NCBI RefSeq assembly: GCF_900114675.1 | Contig: NZ_FOZM01000001.1 | Coordinates: 1,240,001-1,304,000 of the forward strand | DNA length: 64,000 nucleotides | Direction of reading: 5' to 3' | Source: Yoonia litorea | GTDB taxonomy: Bacteria; Pseudomonadota; Alphaproteobacteria; Rhodobacterales; Rhodobacteraceae | Program-made: the position numbers and the translations under genes | Part shown: piece after piece, positions 25,603 through 33,155 of the stretch | Numbering within the stretch: the first letter of the stretch is position 1 | Layout of the letters: every line of letters begins with the position of its first letter | The notes under the pieces: generated by a model | What the model was told of the DNA's origin: nothing | The model's database searches: none | The model's input: only the letters and a program-made list of their open reading frames with translations

Positions 25603-26085
25603 GTGTCCAAGACAATCGACTATGGCAATCTGATGCATCGCGCGATGCGCAGCTTGATCCAGCAGGTGCTCTCTGATGTGCAGCAGGACGGGCTTCCCGG
25701 GCAGCATCATTTCTTCATCACCTTCGACACGATGCATCCTGATGTCGAAATCGCCGACTGGCTGTCTGACCGCTATCCTGGCGAAATGACGATTGTCATC
25801 CAGCACTGGTTTGCCAACCTCGACGTCACAGACGAAGGTTTCGCGATCACGCTGAATTTCGGCGACAACCCTGAACCGCTTTATATTCCCTACGATGCGA
25901 TCAAGACTTTCGTAGATCCATCCGTCGAATTCGGATTGCGTTTTGAAACGCAGGACGATGACGAGGCTGACGCGCCGCGCGACGTGGCAGAGGCTCCGAT
26001 GGAAGAAATGGTCGAACCGGACGATACATCTGACGATGCTCCCCGCGAGGCAGAAGTCGTCAGCCTCGACAAGTTCCGGAAATAG
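25603..26085 (+). CDS. sspB: SspB-family ClpXP adaptor
   Basis: Delivers ssrA-tagged proteins to ClpXP. 160 residues; the N-terminal fold (HHFFITFDTMHPDVEIADWL, MTIVIQHWFANLDV) matches the alphaproteobacterial SspB family. A long acidic linker follows, and the C terminus VVSLDKFRK is the short basic tail that in this family binds ClpX. It starts at GTG. The tmRNA gene lies about 2 kb upstream on the same strand, so both halves of the tagging pathway are close together. Confidence 0.88.
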   Translation: MSKTIDYGNLMHRAMRSLIQQVLSDVQQDGLPGQHHFFITFDTMHPDVEIADWLSDRYPGEMTIVIQHWFANLDVTDEGFAITLNFGDNPEPLYIPYDAIKTFVDPSVEFGLRFETQDDDEADAPRDVAEAPMEEMVEPDDTSDDAPREAEVVSLDKFRK

Positions 26086-26196
26086 CCCGCGAGAACGCCG
26101 TTTTGCGCTAACAAAACGCCGCAAGCGTCGCGTGCTTATTGCCCTGCGAAGTCTGCCTGCCTATAGGTCAGGGGAACGACAGCCAAGGGGAACACC

Positions 26197-27588
26197 ATGA
26201 CCGCCACACGTACTGAATCCGATAGCTTCGGCCCACTTGAGGTCCCTGCAGATCGCTACTGGGGGGCACAGACCCAGCGGTCCATCATGAACTTCCCCAT
26301 CGGCTGGGAAAAGCAGCCTGTCGCGATCGTGCGCGCGCTTGGTGTGATCAAGCAGGCCTGTGCCATGGCCAACAAAGAACGCGGAAAACTTGACGCTGAA
26401 CGCGCTGACGCCATCATCGAAGCCGCTTCAGAGGTAGTTGCCGGCAAACTCGATGATCACTTCCCGCTGGTGGTCTGGCAGACCGGATCCGGCACCCAGT
26501 CCAACATGAACGCAAATGAGGTCATCTCGAACCGCGCGATTGAAATTCTGGGCGGCGAAATCGGCTCCAAGGACCCTGTCCACCCGAATGATCACTGCAA
26601 CATGGGTCAGTCATCAAATGACACCTTCCCGACTGCGATGCATATCGCTGTTGCAATGACCGCCCGCGATGTCTTGCTGCCGGGACTGGAAAAACTGCAT
26701 GCGGCGCTTGCGGAAAAACAGGCTGAGTTTGACCACATCATCAAGATCGGCCGCACGCATACAATGGATGCAACGCCGCTGACGCTGGGTCAGGAATTCT
26801 CTGGCTATGTGCATCAGGTCGCGATGGGCATCCGTCGGATCAAAGGCGCCCTGCCCGCGATCTACGAATTGGCGCAAGGCGGCACCGCCGTCGGCACCGG
26901 CCTGAACACGCCAAAAGGTTGGGGCGAGACTGTTGCTGCGAACATGGCCGAGATCACCGGCCTGCCCTTTGTCACTGCCCCGAATAAATTCGAAGCCTTG
27001 GCCACGCATGATGCATTGGTCGAGATGTCAGGCGCGCTGAAAACAGTCGCTGCGAGCCTTTACAAGATCGCTTGCGATATCCGCTTCCTCGGCTCGGGCC
27101 CGCGTTGTGGACTTGGCGAGTTGATGCTGCCCGAGAACGAGCCAGGGTCTTCGATCATGCCCGGCAAGGTGAACCCCACGCAGGTTGAAGCCATCACACA
27201 GGTCTGCGCGCACGTCATGGGCAATGACGCTGCCGTTGGCTTTGCCGGTTCCCAAGGACACTTCGAACTGAACGTGATGAAGCCGATGATGGCCTACAAT
27301 GTGTTGCAGTCGATGCAACTGATCGGCGATGCCTGCAGCGCATTCACCGATAACTGCGTCGTCGGGATCAAGGCGGACGAGCGTCGCATCGACCAGTTGA
27401 TGCGTGAATCGCTGATGCTGGTAACTGCGCTTGCCCCGACAATCGGCTATGACAACGCCACGACCGTCGCAAAGACAGCGCACAAGAACGGCACAACCCT
27501 CAAGGAAGAGGCGATCAAGCTTGGCTTTGTCGATGAAGAGACCTTCGAGCGTGTGGTCCGCCCTGAAGAGATGATCGGCCCCAAATGA
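26197..27588 (+). CDS. fumC: Fumarate hydratase class II
   Basis: Reversible hydration of fumarate to malate in the TCA cycle. 463 residues, the typical homotetrameric FumC size, with the signature [13 protein letters not shown] and the substrate-binding GSGTQSNMN and [14 protein letters not shown] regions. Two small genes follow with 4-bp overlaps. Confidence 0.96.
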   Translation: MTATRTESDSFGPLEVPADRYWGAQTQRSIMNFPIGWEKQPVAIVRALGVIKQACAMANKERGKLDAERADAIIEAASEVVAGKLDDHFPLVVWQTGSGTQSNMNANEVISNRAIEILGGEIGSKDPVHPNDHCNMGQSSNDTFPTAMHIAVAMTARDVLLPGLEKLHAALAEKQAEFDHIIKIGRTHTMDATPLTLGQEFSGYVHQVAMGIRRIKGALPAIYELAQGGTAVGTGLNTPKGWGETVAANMAEITGLPFVTAPNKFEALATHDALVEMSGALKTVAASLYKIACDIRFLGSGPRCGLGELMLPENEPGSSIMPGKVNPTQVEAITQVCAHVMGNDAAVGFAGSQGHFELNVMKPMMAYNVLQSMQLIGDACSAFTDNCVVGIKADERRIDQLMRESLMLVTALAPTIGYDNATTVAKTAHKNGTTLKEEAIKLGFVDEETFERVVRPEEMIGPK

Positions 27589-27761
27589 AGCCGGTGAACC
27601 TCAACAAGGTTCGCAAGGCAAAGGCCCGCGCTGCGGCCAAATCACAAGCGGATGAAAACGCTGTGCGGTTTGGCCGTACAAAGGCACAAAAGGATCTGGA
27701 CAAGGCGCGAGCGGCTCAGGCGGTCGCGCGCCTTGACCAACACAAACGGGACACCGAATGA
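27585..27761 (+). CDS. DUF4169 small protein
   Basis: 58 residues, highly basic, rich in alanine and lysine. It begins [20 protein letters not shown], the conserved opening of DUF4169 proteins, and continues with [20 protein letters not shown]. It overlaps the fumC stop (ATGA) and the next gene in the same way, forming a tightly coupled trio. Possibly binds nucleic acid; function unknown. Confidence 0.8.
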   Translation: MKPVNLNKVRKAKARAAAKSQADENAVRFGRTKAQKDLDKARAAQAVARLDQHKRDTE

Positions 27762-27979
27762 CCGATCACCGCCGTCCGGTAAAGCGCTCTCTGACGCTCA
27801 AAGGTCACCGGACGAGTGTCTCGCTGGAAGATATTTTCTGGAAAGAGTTCAAGCGCATCGCTGATGCGCAGGGAGACACCATCAACGGGCTTGCCGCAGA
27901 GATTGACGCCGCGCGCGGCGACATCGGCCTCGCGTCAGCGATCAGGATATTTGTTCTCGAACGCGCTTTGGAAAACTAG
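27758..27979 (+). CDS. Ribbon-helix-helix domain protein
   Basis: 73 residues with the pattern KRSLTLKGHRTSVSLEDIFWKEFKRIA, a ribbon strand followed by two helices, as in the short RHH_4 family of small DNA-binding proteins. No partner toxin is visible. It may regulate its own operon with fumC and DUF4169, but this is inferred. It ends in a 4-bp tail-to-tail overlap with the next gene. Confidence 0.78.
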   Translation: MTDHRRPVKRSLTLKGHRTSVSLEDIFWKEFKRIADAQGDTINGLAAEIDAARGDIGLASAIRIFVLERALEN

Positions 27980-28218
27980 CGTTTCCGCTTGTAAAGTGCA
28001 CCGCGCAGACTGGACAGCGCGTCGCGTTCCTTGATTTCGTGGGCATTGAGTTTAGCAGGCCGATACTCCTTCGGCTCTTCAACACCCTTCTGGAACAACT
28101 TGGCAACCTGAGCTGCCTCCAGCTGCTTTTGTGCAGCGGGTTTGATGTTCTGAGTCTTCTTCTGTCCCAACAGCCCAGCAAGACCGCGTTTCTTGGAACC
28201 TGGCAGCGAAATAGTCAT
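27976..28218 (-). CDS. Hypothetical small basic protein (80 residues)
   Basis: A lysine-rich, glutamine-containing protein beginning MTISLPGSKKRGLAGLLGQ. No domain is recognised. GGGGTAAGG precedes its ATG. It converges on the RHH gene with a 4-bp overlap. The 219 bp upstream of it (to the P450 stop) are AT-rich and hold nothing I recognise. Confidence 0.55.
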   Translation of the reverse strand: MTISLPGSKKRGLAGLLGQKKTQNIKPAAQKQLEAAQVAKLFQKGVEEPKEYRPAKLNAHEIKERDALSSLRGALYKRKR

Positions 28219-28437
28219 ACCTTACCCCAACAACGAAAAATTACTTGATAAATAAGTCACCTGTTAGTTGTGGCACAAAGGCGGCATATGCGCCAATCAC
28301 AATTCGTCTTTTCTTTGCCTTAGTTTGAACACATTTCGGCAACCAGCGTGAAAAGAGCGGAAATTTGCCAATGATTTGAGCGGTTAAGGCGAAGACAGGT
28401 TTACCCCGTTCATCTACTGTTATTTTTTGTCTCAAAA

Positions 28438-29823
28438 TCAACCGTTTACCTTTTCGAAACAAGAATCACTTCGCGGATGAATTGTCAGCCAAATCCCGCC
28501 ACGCGATCTGACGGTCAGATGCGCAACCGGCACAGGTGGGCGCGGGGTGCTGATCTCAAACTCAAACGCGCGAAGCAGGGTCGCCAGAAGAACGACGCCT
28601 TCAATCATGGCAAACCCTGCCCCGCTGCAGACCCGCGGACCTGCCGAGAATGGCATATAGGCCTTGCGCGCCGCTTCCTTCGCGTCTTCGGTCGACCAGC
28701 GTCCAGGATCAAAACCGTCAGGGTTTTGCCAAAGCCGTTCATGGCGATGCAGGTGCCAGGGCGATAACACGATTTGTGCGCCGTGCGGGACGTCTCGATT
28801 GCGAAATCTCTCTGGTCGGGCGGCTTCGCGCACCATCATCGGCACCGGCGGATAAAGGCGTAGGGTTTCGCGGAACACATCCTTCGTCAGCTTCAGCCCC
28901 GATAGGCCGGCAAAAGAACCATCATAGGCCCGTGCTTCCTCTGCCAGCTTTCTCTGCCATTCAGGATAAAGCGCCAAAAGATAAAGCGCCCAGGACAGCG
29001 CCGATGCACTCGTTTCGTGACCGGCGAGGAAAAAGATCGCGACCTGGTCGATCATTTCATCACGAGAGAATGTCTCGCCAGTTTCAGAATCAACTGTCGT
29101 CAGGATTTTGGTGGCCAGATCATCAGGGGCGTCACCCGCCGCGATCAACGCCAAACGCTGCTCTGTGAGCTGCGCAATCAACTGGCGGATTTCCTTCGCA
29201 GTGCGCCGTGTCTGTGATTTGAAAAAGCGTGGCATCCAGCGCGGGCCATTGATGAACGCAGCAAGGTTCAAGATGGGTTGCGTGCGCTGATACGCCTGAA
29301 ACGCCAAAAAGACCTTCTGCGCCGTTTCATCCTCAATGGGGATCGAAAAGAGCGTCCTGAAGATCACGTCAGCGGCGATATGGCTCGCCACTGCTTCGAT
29401 TTCCTGCGCGCCATCACCAGATGCCTTCAGCCGCACCACACCAGCGTCAGCCGCGCCTTTGATCCCGTCAAATGTATCCTTCAGACGCCCCCCTGCAAAA
29501 GCTGGGTCGATAATGCGCCTTTGCCGCTTCCAAACATCGCCGTTTGTCAAAAAGACGCTTTCACCCAAAAGCGGGCGCAACCCCGCACCAATCCTGTCCG
29601 ACTTCGGAAAATCATCTGGGCGTTCTTTCAAAACCACATCTAGCAGGGCCGGATCATTGACGAGAAAGCTTCTGAAGAAGGGGGTTCTAAATTCCGCCAT
29701 CCACGCCCGATAGAGTTTCGCCGGCTGCGCTGACAGGATGTCCTTGCGGAAAAGACGCATGTAGCGCCAAAGCGAGACACGCTCAGGCCGGGACTCCGGT
29801 TTGGGTGGCTGCGGGTCACTCAT
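28438..29823 (-). CDS. Cytochrome P450
   Basis: 461 residues, soluble. Complete P450 motifs: the I-helix oxygen-binding AGHETSASA, the ExxR pair ETLRLYPP, and the haem-cysteine loop PFSAGPRVCSGAGFA. The start is the ATG that overlaps the hydrolase stop (ATGA). No ferredoxin or reductase lies beside it. The family resembles bacterial monooxygenases acting on fatty acids or alkanes (CYP102/CYP4-like), but the substrate is unknown. Coupled translation with the upstream membrane hydrolase suggests a joint task. Confidence 0.9.
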   Translation of the reverse strand: MSDPQPPKPESRPERVSLWRYMRLFRKDILSAQPAKLYRAWMAEFRTPFFRSFLVNDPALLDVVLKERPDDFPKSDRIGAGLRPLLGESVFLTNGDVWKRQRRIIDPAFAGGRLKDTFDGIKGAADAGVVRLKASGDGAQEIEAVASHIAADVIFRTLFSIPIEDETAQKVFLAFQAYQRTQPILNLAAFINGPRWMPRFFKSQTRRTAKEIRQLIAQLTEQRLALIAAGDAPDDLATKILTTVDSETGETFSRDEMIDQVAIFFLAGHETSASALSWALYLLALYPEWQRKLAEEARAYDGSFAGLSGLKLTKDVFRETLRLYPPVPMMVREAARPERFRNRDVPHGAQIVLSPWHLHRHERLWQNPDGFDPGRWSTEDAKEAARKAYMPFSAGPRVCSGAGFAMIEGVVLLATLLRAFEFEISTPRPPVPVAHLTVRSRGGIWLTIHPRSDSCFEKVNG

Positions 29824-31067
29824 GCAACGGACCGGTATTTCGAGATCGCTTGTGCGAAACGCGAGCGCGAGTGGCCTCGCCCTGCGAAACGGTCCCTCAA
29901 CGTCATCGGTCCCGCTGTGATCTGAAAGTAGTCGTACCCCTGCGGCTGATCGAAGGCGCAAAGATATTGGAAGTGGAGCCGGAAGAACCGCCAGCGTAAT
30001 TGCCGCCACCTGCTTGCTGAGAGTGTCTTGGTGAAGGCAGCCGAAAGGACCAGTGGCCACTTTTGCGATTGCCCTGCGACACCAGAGACGGCCACAGGGT
30101 CGCAAAGCGCAAAACAGCAACCATCACCAGGTGCTGTGACATCCACCCAAGCCAAGGCGTCATTTTCGCTGAGGTATTTCAGATCTGCCCTCAGCCGGTC
30201 AGCTTTCGGCAGGAATGACACCATGGGAACCACCTGTCCCAAGGTCAGCAGCGAAAGGGTTGGACCGTTCCGGGGCACACGGCCATCACGCAGAAGATCC
30301 GCCACGATCGAGATTGCAAGATGCGCGCCAGACGAATGCCCGACAACGAGCACCTCATCCGTTGTCTCTTGAAGGGCCGCAGCAATTTGATCCGCAAACT
30401 GGTCCAGACGGGCCTCAAGCCTTTCGGGATATGCGCCATTCGCGTTTGCCGAGAACGCGTAGTCATGCGTGAGGTAGTAGGCAAAGACACGGTTGTCCAA
30501 CGACTTGAACCAGCGCAGGATCACGGTTGCGACAAGCCCGAGGACAAACCATTGTGCCGTCAGCGCAAGCCAGGCCGCAAACGCACCTTCGCCTGTTCCA
30601 GCACCGACAATCTGCGCAGCAGCCCCTCCCAAAAGCCAGCCAGCGCCAACGGCAATGCCAAGCTGGGCAAGCAGGAACACAACAGGATAGAGCGCTGCTA
30701 TGATGGGGCCCTTGCGCAGACGCATCAATCGAAAGAGAGCGCCAGTTCCGATGTACGTCCAAGCGGTTTTGAGAAGTTGCAGATACGTTGCCGGGATCGA
30801 CTGCGCCATGCTGTCTCTGACGATGTCCGACCACATCAACACATCGATCCGGGATTTCACCGTCGCTTTCGCGAATTCACCGGTAACGTCCCAGCAAAAG
30901 CTGTCTTGAGAGGATGCCGCTTGCACGCGGATGCGGTAGCCAGAAATCGCCGCCTGTGCGGCCCCTTCTGTGCGGTAAAGTTCACGATAGCGGCGCGGGT
31001 GCATAGGATCATAGCCGGGGATGTGGAACACCCGCCTGCGCCTGACCTGCTTTGCGTTTTTTGCCAT
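29820..31067 (-). CDS. Membrane-associated alpha/beta hydrolase (lipase-like)
   Basis: 415 residues. Two hydrophobic segments (about residues 118-175) separate an N-terminal region starting VRRRRVFHIPGYDPMHPRRY from a C-terminal alpha/beta hydrolase core with the nucleophile elbow GHSSGAH. The remaining catalytic residues are not certain. The combination of a HxPG oxyanion-type loop at the very N terminus with a GHSSG elbow is seen in lipase/esterase-like proteins of unknown role. It overlaps the P450 gene by 4 bp. Confidence 0.7.
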   Translation of the reverse strand: MAKNAKQVRRRRVFHIPGYDPMHPRRYRELYRTEGAAQAAISGYRIRVQAASSQDSFCWDVTGEFAKATVKSRIDVLMWSDIVRDSMAQSIPATYLQLLKTAWTYIGTGALFRLMRLRKGPIIAALYPVVFLLAQLGIAVGAGWLLGGAAAQIVGAGTGEGAFAAWLALTAQWFVLGLVATVILRWFKSLDNRVFAYYLTHDYAFSANANGAYPERLEARLDQFADQIAAALQETTDEVLVVGHSSGAHLAISIVADLLRDGRVPRNGPTLSLLTLGQVVPMVSFLPKADRLRADLKYLSENDALAWVDVTAPGDGCCFALCDPVAVSGVAGQSQKWPLVLSAAFTKTLSASRWRQLRWRFFRLHFQYLCAFDQPQGYDYFQITAGPMTLRDRFAGRGHSRSRFAQAISKYRSVA

Positions 31068-31122
31068 ACCCGCCTGATCCTGACCGTTCCGCGTCTTTCT
31101 CGCGTCAGATCAGCATAGTGGT

Positions 31123-31878
31123 TTAGCCCACCAATGCGAGAGCGGGAAAGGTCTCGAGCAGCCAAAAACTGAATGCTGCGAATTGCCCGGTGATCATCAT
31201 CAGACCAACGGTCCAGAGCAAGAGCCCCGATATCCGCTCGATCCTGTCCATATGGCGCTTCATCCAGGCCATGACGCCTTTCAGGCGCGGAAAGAATGCA
31301 GCAACGAGCAGGAAGGGAATTCCAAGGCCAAGTGCGTAGATTGCCAGCAAGGTTGCACCGCGTGTCACGTCTGCCTCTGATGCCGCAAGGCTCAATATCG
31401 CGCCAAGGATTGGCCCAAGGCAGGGCGTCCAACCGAATGCAAATGCCAACCCAAGCAAATAGGCACCGAAGGCCGATCCACCCCGATCGCCCGCATCAAC
31501 CCGCATTTCGCGGTCCAGAAACCCGATCCTGAAGACGCCAATGAAATGCGCGCCAAGTACCATGATCAACAAACCAGCGCCAATCAGCATCGCATCCTGC
31601 CACGCCAGCAGCATCCGACCCATGGCCGAGAATGCCATCCCGAGCAAAAGAAACACGGTGGAAAGACCCAGCACGAAGAAAACAGATGCCACAAAAACGC
31701 GTCTGCGTGCCTGCCGTGCTTCTTCCATTTCGCTGACAGAGACACCGCCCATATAGGCCAGATAAGGCGGCACGACCGGCAGAACGCAGGGGCTCAGGAA
31801 CGACAGAACGCCCGCTGCCATAGCGACCAGCATGGCAGGCAAGAGAGCCGCGTCGAAGATCAGCGCTGTATCGAGCAT
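31123..31878 (-). CDS. ccdA: CcdA-type thiol-disulfide transporter
   Basis: An inner-membrane protein of 251 residues and about six helices that carries reducing equivalents across the membrane for cytochrome c maturation and disulfide reduction. The two conserved cysteines lie in FLSPCVLPVVPPY and GWTPCLGPILGA, as in the CcdA/DsbD family. It is divergent from tusA, with 78 bp between them. Confidence 0.9.
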   Translation of the reverse strand: MLDTALIFDAALLPAMLVAMAAGVLSFLSPCVLPVVPPYLAYMGGVSVSEMEEARQARRRVFVASVFFVLGLSTVFLLLGMAFSAMGRMLLAWQDAMLIGAGLLIMVLGAHFIGVFRIGFLDREMRVDAGDRGGSAFGAYLLGLAFAFGWTPCLGPILGAILSLAASEADVTRGATLLAIYALGLGIPFLLVAAFFPRLKGVMAWMKRHMDRIERISGLLLWTVGLMMITGQFAAFSFWLLETFPALALVG

Positions 31879-31956
31879 GGGTATCCTTTCGCCCTCCTAC
31901 CTAAGCCAGCCATCGGCCAAGGTCACGTGCGAAGCTGTCACATCTTGGTGGACAAA

Positions 31957-32211
31957 ATGAAACATCGGCCTTACCTCCAGCCTATGGATTTTGATGCTGA
32001 GTTGGATGCCAAGGGGCTGCTTTGCCCCCTGCCCGTGTTAAAAGCCCGAAAGCGGCTGATGGCCCTACAATCAGGCCAGATCTTGCGTGTCGAGGCCGAT
32101 GATCCTGCCGCTGTCATCGATATCCCGCATTTCTGCCAAGAGGCCGGCCACACCCTGTTGGCGTCAGACGATCTGGGCGCGTCGCAGGTCTATTTCATCG
32201 CCAGAGCTTGA
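31957..32211 (+). CDS. TusA-family sulfur carrier protein
   Basis: 84 residues. The conserved motif DAKGLLCPLPVLKARKRL carries the active-site cysteine of the TusA/SirA family, and the C-terminal beta strand is typical. Start chosen at the ATG with GGTGGA upstream; a second ATG at 31984 lacks a site. It may transfer sulfur for cofactor or tRNA thiolation; the exact partner is unknown. Its last 22 bases overlap the 3' end of the opposite-strand dehydrogenase gene. Confidence 0.85.
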   Translation: MKHRPYLQPMDFDAELDAKGLLCPLPVLKARKRLMALQSGQILRVEADDPAAVIDIPHFCQEAGHTLLASDDLGASQVYFIARA

Positions 32212-33155
32212 GTCAGAATCGCATCAAGGTCTGCGTCTCCTGCAAACCCCAGGCGCTGAGCAAGCGAGGTGTCAAAAAGCGTGGGCCATGTGCCAACGAT
32301 TGCGGCTATCCGTTCGTCCGGTTCCATCCTGATCAGGTCAGCCGCAGTATCTCCTGCGTGGTGGCGTAGGGCCGCAATCATTTCACTGACAGTGACGCGC
32401 AACCCCGGAACATTGACGGCCCCGAAGGCGGGCCAGTCCTCTGACGCGACCGACGAGGCATGCCAAAGTGCTGCGACAGCGGCATCCGGCGAAGCGACCC
32501 ACATCGCCAGCCCGGGATCGACAGGGCAGATTGCCTCTTCGCCTTTCAAAGGCTCGCGGATGATTGAGGAAGCGAATGATGAAGCCGCAGCATTCGGTTT
32601 CCCCGGTCTCACGGTCACAGTCGGCAATCTCAACGTGCGGGCATCCACCCAGCCACGGCGGCGGTAGTCCGCCATCACAAGTTCCGCCATAGCTTTCGTG
32701 ACGCCATAGGTATTCTGTGGCTGGATTTGTGTTGCTTCGGTCAGCGGCTCGGAAGGTCGACCGCCATAGACGGCCAATGACGACGTCCCGATCAGCGGAA
32801 TGTTGTCGCCCGCAGCACGTGTCGCGGCCAGAATGGCATTGGTCCCGCCCAGATTGACGCGCATCGCGAGGTCATAATCAGCTTCGGCCTGCCCGCTCAC
32901 AACGGCAGCGAGATGATACACAAGAACCACGTCATCGGGCATGGCTGCAGACACAGCCTGAGGGTCAGAAATATCGACGGCCGCAAATGTCGTGCCGTCC
33001 AGATCAGGGGCAATCGCGTCCGGCCTGTCCCACAGCGCAATGCGCGGTTCAATGTGGCGGCCATCTGGCAGCGTCACACCGCGTGTCGCTATCAAACGCG
33101 CGAGGGCTGCGCCTAAAAAGCCGCAGCCCCCTGTGATCACGACCGTGCCGTTCAT
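32190..33155 (-). CDS. denD: D-erythronate dehydrogenase-like NAD-dependent epimerase/dehydrogenase
   Basis: Extended short-chain dehydrogenase of 321 residues with the NAD motif GGCGFLG and the catalytic YGVTK (YxxxK). The block LRLPTVTVRPGKPNAAASSF resembles the DenD subgroup, which oxidises D-erythronate C2 in tetronate catabolism. No partner genes (kinase, DUF1537) are nearby, so the substrate is tentative. Its ATG overlaps the rne stop (ATGA). Confidence 0.75.
   Translation of the reverse strand: MNGTVVITGGCGFLGAALARLIATRGVTLPDGRHIEPRIALWDRPDAIAPDLDGTTFAAVDISDPQAVSAAMPDDVVLVYHLAAVVSGQAEADYDLAMRVNLGGTNAILAATRAAGDNIPLIGTSSLAVYGGRPSEPLTEATQIQPQNTYGVTKAMAELVMADYRRRGWVDARTLRLPTVTVRPGKPNAAASSFASSIIREPLKGEEAICPVDPGLAMWVASPDAAVAALWHASSVASEDWPAFGAVNVPGLRVTVSEMIAALRHHAGDTAADLIRMEPDERIAAIVGTWPTLFDTSLAQRLGFAGDADLDAILTQALAMK

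Noticed and set aside
28241..28462. 73-residue minus-strand frame in the AT-rich gap
   Set aside because: Unlike neighbours in composition, overlaps the P450 end and lacks a ribosome-binding site.
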